A stretch of DNA of 60,229 nucleotides from DASUXY01 sp036377675 (GTDB lineage Bacteria; Bacillota; Bacilli; Bacillales; Amphibacillaceae): NCBI GenBank assembly GCA_036377675.1, contig DASUXY010000033.1:1-60229 (forward strand), in the 5' to 3' direction. The notes beneath the pieces are model-generated. The model did not search any database and was not told the DNA's origin. It saw only the letters and a program-made list of their open reading frames with translations. Numbering within the stretch: the first letter of the stretch is position 1; the number at the start of each line of letters is the position of its first letter. Positions 44,425-52,838 of the stretch are shown here, one piece after another. Position numbers and translations under genes: made by a program.

Positions 44425-45414
44425 CTATAAGTTAACAGCTTCTTGTGCTAACGCTTGTCGTACCCAACGATTGTTTTCATAAGCGATTTCTCGTAATCGT
44501 AACCGTTCGGCCGAGCGTGGCCCTTTATTTTGAACAATTTGCTTAAACGTATCCCAATCCGGCTGCTTATACACCCAACGTTCTTTTTTCCCATCGTAAT
44601 GGACCGTCTCATCTGGAACGGTTAATCCTAAGGCAAATACACGCGGCAAATACTTATCTAAAAAGGCTTGACGTAATTCTTCATTGGTACTTTTTCGAAT
44701 CCGATATTTAATCATAATATCTTGCTTAGAAGATCCTGTCGTTTCGGCTGTCGGCGGTCCGAAAAACATAAGCAATGCCCCCCACCAACGATTTAGCGCA
44801 TCTTGTAACATATTTCGTTGTTCATCTGTCCCTTCAGCGAGCGCCATAATAATTGCTTCCCCGTGTTGTGCATGAAAAACTTCCTCTGCACAAATGCGCT
44901 GCAACGCTCGCTGATAAGGTCCATAAGATGCATCAAGCATATTCGTTTGCGTAATAATCGCCGCCCCGTCCACTAACCAAGCAATCATCCCTGCATCTGC
45001 CCATGTCTTTGTAGGCATATGAAAAACATTATGAAACTTCAGGTCGCCCGCTAATAAATCTTCTATTAAGTCTTCTCTCGTCTTTCCATATGGCTTCATT
45101 AAATCTTCTGCAACACGGAGCAACAGTTGCCCATGACCCATTTCATCTTGGACTTTCGCCATAATTCCGAGCTTTCTCTTTAAAGATGGAGCTTTTGGAA
45201 CCCACTCTTTTTCTGGAAGCGCTCCCATAATTTCGCTAATTCCGTGCATTGAAATAAGTTTAATGAGTGCGTTGCGATAATCTGCGGGCATCCAATCGTC
45301 GGCTTCTATCTTTTCACCGGCTTCAATGCGGGCCATAAATTGTTCATATTGAAGTGGTTCTGTCTCCGAGTCATCACATAATACATAGTCGGCATCTTCA
45401 ATATAGTTATACAT
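44425..45414 (-). CDS. paaA: Phenylacetyl-CoA epoxidase catalytic subunit PaaA
   Basis: The 329-residue di-iron oxygenase that epoxidises the ring of phenylacetyl-CoA. Iron ligands can be seen in KVQDEMGHGQLLLRV (Glu-x-x-His) and CAEEVFHAQHGEAIIMAL (Glu-x-x-His), with the bridging glutamates earlier. The residues KLISMHGISEIMGALPE are typical. GGGGTG lies 10 nt before the ATG. It is the first gene of the operon, directly behind a strong promoter that overlaps ATAACG-type repeats. No paaE follows paaD. Confidence 0.95.
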   Translation of the reverse strand: MYNYIEDADYVLCDDSETEPLQYEQFMARIEAGEKIEADDWMPADYRNALIKLISMHGISEIMGALPEKEWVPKAPSLKRKLGIMAKVQDEMGHGQLLLRVAEDLMKPYGKTREDLIEDLLAGDLKFHNVFHMPTKTWADAGMIAWLVDGAAIITQTNMLDASYGPYQRALQRICAEEVFHAQHGEAIIMALAEGTDEQRNMLQDALNRWWGALLMFFGPPTAETTGSSKQDIMIKYRIRKSTNEELRQAFLDKYLPRVFALGLTVPDETVHYDGKKERWVYKQPDWDTFKQIVQNKGPRSAERLRLREIAYENNRWVRQALAQEAVNL

Positions 45415-45446
45415 AAATTTTTAGCACCCCTTTTATGACGTTTTAT

Positions 45447-45482
45447 TAACGTTATTATATCAAATCGTTATATATTATTCAA
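45447..45482 (-). promoter_or_regulatory. paaA promoter with embedded ATAACG half-sites
   Basis: Minus-strand TTGAAT (45477-45482) and a perfect TATAAT (45454-45459) with a 17-nt spacer. ATAACG lies within the spacer (45466-45471) and a TAACGTTA palindrome (45447-45454) touches the -10 box, as expected for a repressor site. Confidence 0.8.
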
Positions 45483-45649
45483 GGGATAATTGTAAAATTC
45501 GAAAGAGGCTGTTAATTGGCTTTTATAATGGGTAATGGAAACTTTTTAAACCTAGAAAAACTACTTCATCACCAATTTAAAGTTTGCGTTTTTCCATCAT
45601 CATGCTACAAAGACAGGATGTGTTCATTTACATATTTCATTGGAGAAAC

Positions 45650-46078
45650 TTACTCTTCTCGTTGCTCGATAAATAAAGAGGATGTACAAGTAGCCACTTT
45701 TTTATTATGTTGTTTAAGTTCAGCAACGACGTACGCTAACGTTCGACCTTGTCTTTCGACGACAGCTGAAACATCTACCTTCCCTTCAACAGTCGGTCGG
45801 TGAAAAGTAGTATCCAAATTAATGGAAGCAAATCCTTGACAATCCGTAAGTTTAGACGATATCGCATAAGCCATGACGATGTCCGCAGCAGAAGATAAAA
45901 ATCCGCCCATCGCTACACCATTTCCATTGAGATAAGACCGATCCACTTGCCAAGAGCCGTGGGCAACGCCGTCACTCGCTTCATGAATCGTCACTTTCAT
46001 CGTCGTATCGCAAGGAGGAGGAGGGAATTTTTTGATAACGACCTTTTGAAAATCACTCATTTTATACGTTTTTACCAC
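45650..46078 (-). CDS. PaaI/hotdog-fold thioesterase
   Basis: A 142-residue hotdog protein. VAMGGFLSSAADIVMAYAIS is the thioesterase helix with the acidic residue, preceded by a GNG loop where HGG would be usual; SINLDTTFHRPTVEG and RTLAYVVAELKQ complete the fold. A GTG at 46078 with AAAGGGTG 6 nt upstream is preferred over later or earlier starts. It likely releases CoA from dead-end acyl-CoA esters made by the paa pathway. Confidence 0.75.
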   Translation of the reverse strand: MVKTYKMSDFQKVVIKKFPPPPCDTTMKVTIHEASDGVAHGSWQVDRSYLNGNGVAMGGFLSSAADIVMAYAISSKLTDCQGFASINLDTTFHRPTVEGKVDVSAVVERQGRTLAYVVAELKQHNKKVATCTSSLFIEQREE

Positions 46079-46204
46079 GATAAACACCCTTTCTCGGAAC
46101 ATTCATTTAACAACTTGTTGTCCACTGTATAATTGAGGTATATTTTCCTTCGATTGATAGCTCATCATTCTCCGCTTCGGAGTAGGAGTTACTGCCTATC
46201 AACT

Positions 46205-46615
46205 TTATTCATCTAATCGTAAAGGACGATTCGTAATATAAACCATCCCTTCGGTCGTTGCGATTAACTCTCCAGTTTCAAGCGTAGTTTTCATCTCGTA
46301 AACAGCTATTTTTGTTGTTCGTTTTACTTCACGGGCCGTACAGATGAGAAGATCTCCGACTTTGGCAGGCTTCAGAAAAGATGCATGGGCATTCAAACCA
46401 ACAGCTGTTTGTCCATACGAATTGCTAGCGATTGCGAAAACATAGTCAGCTAAGGAAAAGATGAGTCCGCCATGGGCAAATCCATGAAAATTTAACAATT
46501 CATCGGTAACGGTTACTTGTGCCTTTGCATAACCTAACTGGCAATCAATCAACTTAATCGCCAATAAGTCCGCAAATGAGTCATTTTTAAAAACATCTAT
46601 GAAGTCTCTGTTCAT
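46205..46615 (-). CDS. paaI: Phenylacetic acid degradation thioesterase PaaI
   Basis: A 136-residue hotdog thioesterase close to PaaI: LNFHGFAHGGLIFSLADYVFAIASNS contains the HGG and catalytic aspartate, and LNAHASFLKPAKVGD follows. PaaI hydrolyses ring-hydroxylated phenylacetyl-CoA to rescue CoA. GGAGGG lies 6 nt before the ATG. It lies 87 nt after paaK on the same strand. Confidence 0.88.
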   Translation of the reverse strand: MNRDFIDVFKNDSFADLLAIKLIDCQLGYAKAQVTVTDELLNFHGFAHGGLIFSLADYVFAIASNSYGQTAVGLNAHASFLKPAKVGDLLICTAREVKRTTKIAVYEMKTTLETGELIATTEGMVYITNRPLRLDE

Positions 46616-46702
46616 GTTAATCCCTCCACTCCAATGATTGAAACAATGCGTGCAAGAACTTCATTTTATAAACTTCCTTTTCGTTCTCGGTTATTATGTC
46701 TG

Positions 46703-48040
46703 TTAGTTGGCGTAATTTATAGATTTTTTCATTCGTTGATCAACGATTCGAACAGCCTTTCCTTCTGAACGTGGGATGGACTTTGGAGGAAGGATATCAA
46801 CATCAATCGTCACGAGACATTCAGATTTAATTAATGTTTGCACGTGTTGTTTTAATCGCGTCACTTCCATATGTTTTAAATTTTGTTGACATTTGTTGTA
46901 TACGTCTTCAGCGATTTCTACTTGTAACGTTACGGAGTCTAGATGACCTTTCTTATGAAGATACAATTGATAATGTGGTGCTAATTCTTCCACTTGTAGT
47001 AAAGACCGTTCCATTTCATATGGAAAAACATTTACACCACGAATGATAAGCATATCATCAATGCGCCCTTTAACCCGGGACATACGAGCAGTTGTCCGTT
47101 TACATTTGCACGGTTTTCTTGTGACAGAAGCTATATCGCCCGTTCGATACCGAATAACTGGAAACGCTTCCTTTTTTAAACTTGTAAAAACGAGCTCACC
47201 ATATTCACCTTCGGGTACAGGTTCAAGTGTATCTGGGTCGATCACTTCGACAAGAAAATGGTCTTCTTGGATGTGCAAACCGTTCTGCTCTTCAACGCAT
47301 TCAATCGACACACCCGGACCGAGAACCTCACTCAGGCCGTAAATATCTACTGCTTGAATAGCCAATTTTTCTTCCAATGTATGTCGCATTTCTTCGGTCC
47401 ATGTTTCAGCCCCGAAAATACCATATTTTAAGCTTGTTTTGCGTGGGTCGATTCCTTGTTCTTCCATCGTTTCGGCAATATATAATGCATACGACGGCGT
47501 CGAACAAATGACTTTCGGTTTAAAGTCTTGGATGAGCAAAATTTGCCGCTGCGTGTTTCCACCGGATACAGGCACAGTAGCAACCCCTAATTTCTCGCCT
47601 CCATGGTGTAATCCTAGTCCCCCAGTAAATAAACCATACCCATACGCATTGTGCATCACATCACCAGGGCGCCCCCCAGCTGCAGCAATGGACCGAGCGA
47701 CAACTTCCGCCCAATGCTCGATATCATTTTTTGAATAAGCAACGACTGTTGGCTTTCCACTCGTTCCCGAAGAAGCATGGAGACGAACGATTTCATCCAT
47801 AGAAGTAGCGAACAAACCAAATGGATAATGGTCCCGTAAATCTTTTTTCTCCGTAAATGGTAATTTCCTTACATCTGCCAATGACATCACATGACGTGGT
47901 TCAACACCTAATTCAGTAAACTTCTTTCGGTAAAAAGGAACATGTTCATACACCCGTTTTACCGTTTCCTGTAGGTTGCTCAACTGGAATTTTTCTAACT
48001 GACCCCTCTCCAACATTTCCATCGCTTCATTGTAAATCAT
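46703..48040 (-). CDS. paaK: Phenylacetate-CoA ligase
   Basis: A 445-residue AMP-forming ligase that activates phenylacetate, the entry step. The ATP loop is LHASSGTSGKPTV; YGLSEVLGPG, YRTGDIASVTRKPC and the C-terminal IPRSEGKAVRIVD with its lysine are present. GGAG lies 8 nt before the ATG. It heads a transcript with both thioesterases, preceded by a leader of about 290 nt and a promoter with an operator-like palindrome. Confidence 0.95.
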   Translation of the reverse strand: MIYNEAMEMLERGQLEKFQLSNLQETVKRVYEHVPFYRKKFTELGVEPRHVMSLADVRKLPFTEKKDLRDHYPFGLFATSMDEIVRLHASSGTSGKPTVVAYSKNDIEHWAEVVARSIAAAGGRPGDVMHNAYGYGLFTGGLGLHHGGEKLGVATVPVSGGNTQRQILLIQDFKPKVICSTPSYALYIAETMEEQGIDPRKTSLKYGIFGAETWTEEMRHTLEEKLAIQAVDIYGLSEVLGPGVSIECVEEQNGLHIQEDHFLVEVIDPDTLEPVPEGEYGELVFTSLKKEAFPVIRYRTGDIASVTRKPCKCKRTTARMSRVKGRIDDMLIIRGVNVFPYEMERSLLQVEELAPHYQLYLHKKGHLDSVTLQVEIAEDVYNKCQQNLKHMEVTRLKQHVQTLIKSECLVTIDVDILPPKSIPRSEGKAVRIVDQRMKKSINYAN

Positions 48041-48333
48041 GTGCGACTCTCCTTTATTTAAGATTTATATGTTAGAACTCACACACTTCAAGTGATGAAG
48101 TATACAAATTGAAAAAATAGAGTCGAATTAACAATCCAAACAGTAGGAATAACTCTTTCTCTAGCATTTTCACCATGATAATTAAAAAAGACTATTTTAA
48201 TAAGTCTTTGCACATTGTATCCAGTGACAAATTAAAACAGATTATTTAAACAGTCTCCTAAAATGATGTTGTTATTCTACAAGAAACGACTTTTTATATG
48301 ACTAATATAACGAGTGACGTTATTAAATCGTCA
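48041..48333 (-). promoter_or_regulatory. Long paaK leader with hairpin and T run
   Basis: From the predicted start near 48333 the leader runs about 290 nt. It contains AAAGACT/AGTCTTT followed by six T residues (minus strand, about 48184-48208), preceded by a related quasi-palindrome near 48240-48257. This could be a weak attenuator. The stem is only 7 bp. Confidence 0.4.
48307..48323. promoter_or_regulatory. Operator-like palindrome downstream of the paaK start
   Basis: ATAACGAGTGACGTTAT, 6-bp arms around 5 nt. It lies about 10-26 nt after the predicted paaK transcription start. The AACG/CGTT halves recall the sites of PaaR, a TetR-family repressor of paa genes in Thermus. Confidence 0.65.
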
Positions 48334-48339
48334 GCTATA

Positions 48340-48368
48340 ATAATATATCTACACTTACGTAAAGTCAA
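48340..48368 (-). promoter_or_regulatory. paaK promoter
   Basis: Minus-strand TTGACT (48363-48368) and TATTAT (48340-48345) separated by 17 nt in an otherwise geneless region upstream of paaK. Confidence 0.7.
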
Positions 48369-48536
48369 TATATTTTTTGAATATTTATAACTTTTTTATT
48401 TCGTAACTAATTGAAAGTTTGATAGGTGTACTGCTGTATATAGAACGGTGTAATTTAGTTCTAGACATACTGACATACTGAAAAAGTATTCGGCTAGCTT
48501 TACAGACCCACCACGATTTTTTCTATTTTTTTCATA

Positions 48537-48605
48537 TTGACAACCGAGCGATGCTTTTGTACTATTTATATAACGCTTTTAAAATAATCGTTGTTTAGTC
48601 GTTAT
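48537..48605 (+). promoter_or_regulatory. Promoter and half-sites of the ferredoxin reductase gene
   Basis: TTGACA (48537-48542) and TACTAT (48560-48565) with a 17-nt spacer. ATAACG at 48570-48575 covers the predicted start, and CGTT (48589-48592) and CGTTAT (48600-48605) follow, the same half-site as at paaA and paaK. Confidence 0.75.
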
Positions 48606-48729
48606 ATTTATATGAGTTAGTCTAATCGCTTAAGAAGAATACTCAATATGATTACACCGTTCAGCAAGTGGATGCTTACAAGATGAAAAGCCATTTGCCA
48701 TAACAATTTTTAAAAGGGAGAGAGGAAAA

Positions 48730-49728
48730 GTGGAAAATAAAACAGTGTACGATATTGTCATCATTGGTGCTGGACCCGTAGGGCTTTTTACAGCCTTTTA
48801 TGCCGGGATGCGCGAAGCAACTGTCACGGTTATTGATAGCATGCCTCAAGTTGGGGGACAATTGGCAGCGCTATACCCTGATAAGTATATTCACGATGTA
48901 GCGGGGTTTCCAAAGATTAAAGCCCAACAGTTAGTCGATCAACTTTATGAACAAGCAGAAACGTTTTCTCCTAACATTGTCTTAAATGAATCCGTCCACC
49001 ATGTGTTACGTTTAGAAGACGGTACATTTAAATTGATGACTTCACAACAGACTTACTATTCTCGAACTATTATTATTACTGCTGGCGCAGGAGCTTTCCA
49101 ACCACGGAAATTAAAAGTCGAGCGGGCTGATCACTATCATAATCTCCATTATTTTGTTAAACGATTAGACCGTTTCAAGGATCGGCGTGTTCTCGTTTGT
49201 GGAGGGGGAGATTCAGCAGTAGATTGGGCATTAGCTTTAGAGCCGATGGCAACCGAAGTTACACTCATCCATCGCCGAAATAACTTTCGAGCTCACGAAC
49301 ATAGTATATCCTTATTAAAACAGTCAAGCGTCACTATAAAAACTCCTTATGAAGTGAAGCAACTGATTGGAACAGAAGAAAAAATTGAACAAGTAATCCT
49401 TCAGGAAGTTAAAGGTAAGGATACACATCTGCTTGACGTTGATGAAGTCATTGTCAATTTTGGATTTGTCACATCGCTCGGTCCTTTAAAAACGTGGGGG
49501 CTGGAGACTTCAAGAAATGCGATTTACGTGAACCAACAAATGGAAACGAGTATTCCAGGTATTTTTGCTGCTGGTGATATTTGTTCCTATAAAGGGAAAC
49601 CTAAATTAATTGCTACTGGATTCGGTGAAGCAACCATTGCAGTTAACCATGCAAAATCAATGATTGATCCGAAAGCAAGATTAAATGTTCATAGCACTCA
49701 TCTATTTGCCTCTTCGTCCACTTCATAA
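48730..49728 (+). CDS. Ferredoxin (flavodoxin)-NADP+ reductase, YumC type
   Basis: A 332-residue flavoprotein of the thioredoxin-reductase-like FNR group. FAD motif VIIGAGPVGLFTAFYAG (from residue 9), NADPH motif VCGGGDSAVDWAL (near 157) and FAAGDICSYKGKPKLIATGFGEA near the end are clear, while the CxxC of thioredoxin reductase is absent. B. subtilis YumC has the same length. The start is a GTG behind GAGAGAGG. It lies divergent from paaK and its promoter carries the same half-sites, so it may feed electrons to the epoxidase. Confidence 0.9.
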   Translation: MENKTVYDIVIIGAGPVGLFTAFYAGMREATVTVIDSMPQVGGQLAALYPDKYIHDVAGFPKIKAQQLVDQLYEQAETFSPNIVLNESVHHVLRLEDGTFKLMTSQQTYYSRTIIITAGAGAFQPRKLKVERADHYHNLHYFVKRLDRFKDRRVLVCGGGDSAVDWALALEPMATEVTLIHRRNNFRAHEHSISLLKQSSVTIKTPYEVKQLIGTEEKIEQVILQEVKGKDTHLLDVDEVIVNFGFVTSLGPLKTWGLETSRNAIYVNQQMETSIPGIFAAGDICSYKGKPKLIATGFGEATIAVNHAKSMIDPKARLNVHSTHLFASSSTS

Positions 49729-49772
49729 ATGGATTCGATTATGAAGCCACTTTTTTACATGATTGGCGTCAT

Positions 49773-49806
49773 TTGGACCTTCGATTAATGAAGGTCCAAC
49801 ATTTTT
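49773..49806 (+). terminator. Terminator of the ferredoxin reductase gene
   Basis: Perfect 10-bp stem TTGGACCTTC/GAAGGTCCAA, 7-nt loop, then five T residues. Confidence 0.88.
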
Positions 49807-50307
49807 CCTTTCACAAACCTTTCTGTTATTCACCTCCGTGGAATGGATGACGTAACCTCTTAAAACCTCCATAAAAAAGTGTTTACAACACCATTTTTCT
49901 TCTCACGAACCTCATCTGAATGGGCGGTTAACAATTTGTAAACTGTTCAAATGTGGCGAAGGCTGATACAATTGAGATAGAGGCTATATATGCTTAAGCT
50001 GTTAAAAAGCATCCATAAGGAATTACACATCAATAAGGAGCTGAGCGTTATAGACATCAATTTCGGCCGATTGTTTGACGTGAGGATCTAACACTTAACA
50101 TGAGATGGCTACTTGCCGTAATGTATACATCCATACGTACGGAAGACTCACCATATCATTTAATTTCATTGTTCATTTATGTATCAAAGTAGACGCTGCC
50201 TATTCAATCGTTCTAAATGGTAAGGAGTTGGTTACAAACGAATTCGTCATATGTGGAAAACAACAAATACGAACAACTATAAATATTACAATAGAAGGAT
50301 GGTCATA
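49807..50307. other. Intergenic region before the AtuA-family gene
   Basis: About 500 bases. A possible promoter region lies near 49940-49985, but no confident pair of boxes was found. The short open frame at 50105-50311 has no ribosome binding site or codon pattern that suggests a gene. Confidence 0.4.
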
Positions 50308-51675
50308 TTGACAAAAGAAATGGTTATTTTTTCACCGCAAGGAATGTTAGGTTATGGATATCCGATGAAATCTTTGGAAAATGGCTTAGCCTACCATCCA
50401 GATGTAATTGCGGTTGATGCTGGGTCTACAGACGGAGGTCCACACCGATTAGGGATGGGTATAGGCGGAGTTAGTGATTATGCCACGAAAAAAGACTTAA
50501 TCCCACTCATTAAGGCAGCGAAAGAAAGAAACATTCCACTCATCATTGGTTCGGCTGGAGGATCTGGAGCGAATGAGCGGGTCGATGCATTAGCCAACAT
50601 TGTCGATGAAATTGGTACGGAAGAAGACCTCGAACTACGAACGACTTGTATTTATGCAGATATTTCGATCGATACGTTTCAAGCTAAATGGAAACAAGGT
50701 CACGTTATGCCTTGTGGTGTAGGACCGACAATCTCCGAAAGAATTATCGATGACACCGTGGCACTTGTCGGCCAAATGGGCGTTGAACCTTTTATTGAAG
50801 CGTTAAAAGAACAGCCAGATATCATTATCGCCGGACGTGCCTACGACCCTGTCTTATTTGCTGCTCTTCCCATTTTAAAAGGATACGATGAGGCTCTTTC
50901 CCTTCATCTCGGAAAAATTTTAGAATGCGGTGCACTTGCAGCAACGCCTGGAACAGCTAAAGACGGCATGATTGGCATCCTACGTGACGATCACTTCCTC
51001 GTCGTACCAGCGAACGACGAACGGGCTTGTACGGTAGAATCGGTCGCCGCTCACACACTTTATGAAAAGTCACACCCTTACCGGTTGCCTGGACCAGGTG
51101 GATTATTAAATTTAGAGGATTGTCAATTTGAACAGCACGATAAACGAACGGTTCGTGTTACTGGAAGTCGTTTCATCCGTGACTTAGTATATAGTATCAA
51201 AGCAGAAGGGGTCCGAAAAACAGGTTATCGTACGGTTTTTATTGCTGGTGCACGTGATCCTTTATTTATTAAACAGTATGACACGATTAAACAACAAACA
51301 CTACAAGAAGTAAAAGATTACTTCCCAGAAGTAGCTAATGGCACAGCAAAAATTTCACTCAAAAGCTACGGAGTGGATGGCGTCTTAGGCGCTTTAGAAA
51401 CAAACGACGATTTTCCTTATGAAATCGGTATTGTGGCTGAAGTGACTGCATCGACACAGGAAAGTGCCAACAACATCGCCGCTTATTTTCGTTCGGTCAT
51501 GATGCACTTAGATTACCCTAACCGAGTATCGACGAGTGGAAATTTAGCCTTGCCATTTGCACCACCTGAATTCCCAGCTGGTGAAACATTCGAATTTTCG
51601 ATCTATCATTTGATTGAAGTAGACGATAGTCTTTCATTATTTCCAATGAAGACAGACGTATTAGGGAGGACATAA
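50308..51675 (+). CDS. AtuA-family protein (DUF1446)
   Basis: A 455-residue protein of the acyclic terpene utilisation AtuA family, whose reaction is unknown. Conserved stretches are DVIAVDAGSTDGGPHRLG, IIGSAGGSGANERVD, CGVGPTISE, IIAGRAYDP and LECGALAATPG. The start is a TTG at 50308 with AGAAGG about 9 nt upstream; an ATG at 50299 is too close to that site. It is paired with a DUF4387 gene 4 nt downstream. In other bacteria such pairs accompany organic acid catabolism; here it follows the phenylacetate region but after a terminator and own promoter region. Confidence 0.85.
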   Translation: MTKEMVIFSPQGMLGYGYPMKSLENGLAYHPDVIAVDAGSTDGGPHRLGMGIGGVSDYATKKDLIPLIKAAKERNIPLIIGSAGGSGANERVDALANIVDEIGTEEDLELRTTCIYADISIDTFQAKWKQGHVMPCGVGPTISERIIDDTVALVGQMGVEPFIEALKEQPDIIIAGRAYDPVLFAALPILKGYDEALSLHLGKILECGALAATPGTAKDGMIGILRDDHFLVVPANDERACTVESVAAHTLYEKSHPYRLPGPGGLLNLEDCQFEQHDKRTVRVTGSRFIRDLVYSIKAEGVRKTGYRTVFIAGARDPLFIKQYDTIKQQTLQEVKDYFPEVANGTAKISLKSYGVDGVLGALETNDDFPYEIGIVAEVTASTQESANNIAAYFRSVMMHLDYPNRVSTSGNLALPFAPPEFPAGETFEFSIYHLIEVDDSLSLFPMKTDVLGRT

Positions 51676-51679
51676 AACG

Positions 51680-52027
51680 ATGGACGATTCATTGATGAAA
51701 CTAGCCAAAGTCATTCGTAGTAAAAATGCCGGTCCATTTGCACTAACCATTGACATTTTATTTAAGAACAAACCGATTTATGATTCTGTAAAAGAAGCTG
51801 AGCTGATTACAGAACAAACGATAGCAAGTTTATATGACATCCAGCCAGACGATGTATTGGAGTTTGTGTTTTTCGACAATGCAAACGCCTTAAAAATTAC
51901 AATTCCACGGTTTCATCCATCTGGTTCTGCAGGAGAAAGAGATACGTACGGTGCTCAACAGTACGTACCGATGTTGACCGTGCCAATTCCAGATGAATTT
52001 TTAGAAAAAGTGCGTGCACATATATAA
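51680..52027 (+). CDS. DUF4387 protein, partner of the AtuA-family gene
   Basis: A 115-residue protein with the DUF4387 pattern LAKVIRSKNAGPFALTIDILF near the start and IPRFHPSGSAGERDTYGAQQ near the end. GGGAGG lies 10 nt before the ATG, and it is followed by a terminator. In several AtuA-like proteins this domain is fused to the C-terminus, which supports a joint function. Confidence 0.88.
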   Translation: MDDSLMKLAKVIRSKNAGPFALTIDILFKNKPIYDSVKEAELITEQTIASLYDIQPDDVLEFVFFDNANALKITIPRFHPSGSAGERDTYGAQQYVPMLTVPIPDEFLEKVRAHI

Positions 52028-52058
52028 AGATTCACCACCAGAACGTACATCTCGAGTT

Positions 52059-52096
52059 GTCGCGGAATGTTACATGCGTTCCGCGACGATTTTTTT
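52059..52096 (+). terminator. Terminator of the AtuA/DUF4387 operon
   Basis: Stem GTCGCGGAA/TTCCGCGAC with an 11-nt loop and seven T residues. Confidence 0.92.
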
Positions 52097-52550
52097 ATAA
52101 CATGTCCAAAAACTGCTTCTCAGAGATTACCGTAAACCCTTCTTTTTTCAACAGTGCCGTTGTTACCCCTTCACCAGCTACTTTTTCACTCGAAAACGTT
52201 CCATCATAAATCATTTTACTTCCGCACGAAGGACTATATTCCTTTAACACAATCATCGATGCATTGACTTTTTTCGCTTGTTCTAAAGCTCGATATGCTC
52301 CAGCAACATACTCCGCTGTTACGTCTTTTCCAGATCGAGTAATCACTTTTGCTTTTTCCTCAAGTACATCACGTCCAGACCCACCAACAATCTCCGCCGG
52401 CTCCCTCGGTATTGACAATCCACCGAGTACTTCAGGACATACTTTAATCGCTTTCTTTTCTTTGACGAGTTGTTCTATTTTTTCTACTAAACAATGCCCC
52501 CCATCATAGCGACACCCTATTCCAGCTAAACACGAACTGACAACAATCAT
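52095..52550 (-). CDS. DUF523 protein (TudS-like)
   Basis: A 151-residue protein of the DUF523/YbbK family, which includes the iron-sulfur thiouracil desulfidase TudS. Conserved cysteines are Cys7 and Cys13 (VSSCLAGIGCRYDGG), one in KVCPEVLGG and one in EYSPSCGS; three of them bind the [4Fe-4S] cluster in TudS. AGAAGG lies 9 nt before ATG 52550; the frame is open to 52628. A desulfidase role is possible but not shown. Confidence 0.85.
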   Translation of the reverse strand: MIVVSSCLAGIGCRYDGGHCLVEKIEQLVKEKKAIKVCPEVLGGLSIPREPAEIVGGSGRDVLEEKAKVITRSGKDVTAEYVAGAYRALEQAKKVNASMIVLKEYSPSCGSKMIYDGTFSSEKVAGEGVTTALLKKEGFTVISEKQFLDML

Positions 52551-52744
52551 AAAATTCATCCTTCTTTTATAAACGGTATAACTAACGTTTATTACGATTC
52601 GATTTCTAAAAACTTTTTGGCCGAACAACTTTCCGAAAAAAGTATATCATCATAGCATCTCCGTGAACATAAATTCATAACGACTCTTCTTCTGTAACTT
52701 TGAAAAAAGGAAGAAACGAGTTAACGACACCCGTCATTAATAAC

Positions 52745-52784
52745 CGAACAAGGTCTTATATCATCGAACAAGGTCTTATATCAT
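52745..52784. repeat. Perfect 20-bp tandem duplication
   Basis: CGAACAAGGTCTTATATCAT occurs twice back to back in the geneless stretch between the DUF523 and glycosyltransferase genes. Confidence 0.9.
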
Positions 52785-52838
52785 GATAACATGTTCACTT
52801 TTGGACAGCTTTTCTTCCCTTTTTATAATGGAGCTTTC

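Noticed and set aside
45516..45803. Rightward 95-codon frame between paaA and the thioesterase gene
   Set aside because: It overlaps the 3' end of the thioesterase gene in antisense and has chance-like composition.
48072..48176. 34-codon hydrophobic frame (MVKMLEKELF) in the paaK leader, minus strand
   Set aside because: No ribosome binding site; it follows directly after a T run and shows no codon or family signal. Not called as a leader peptide.
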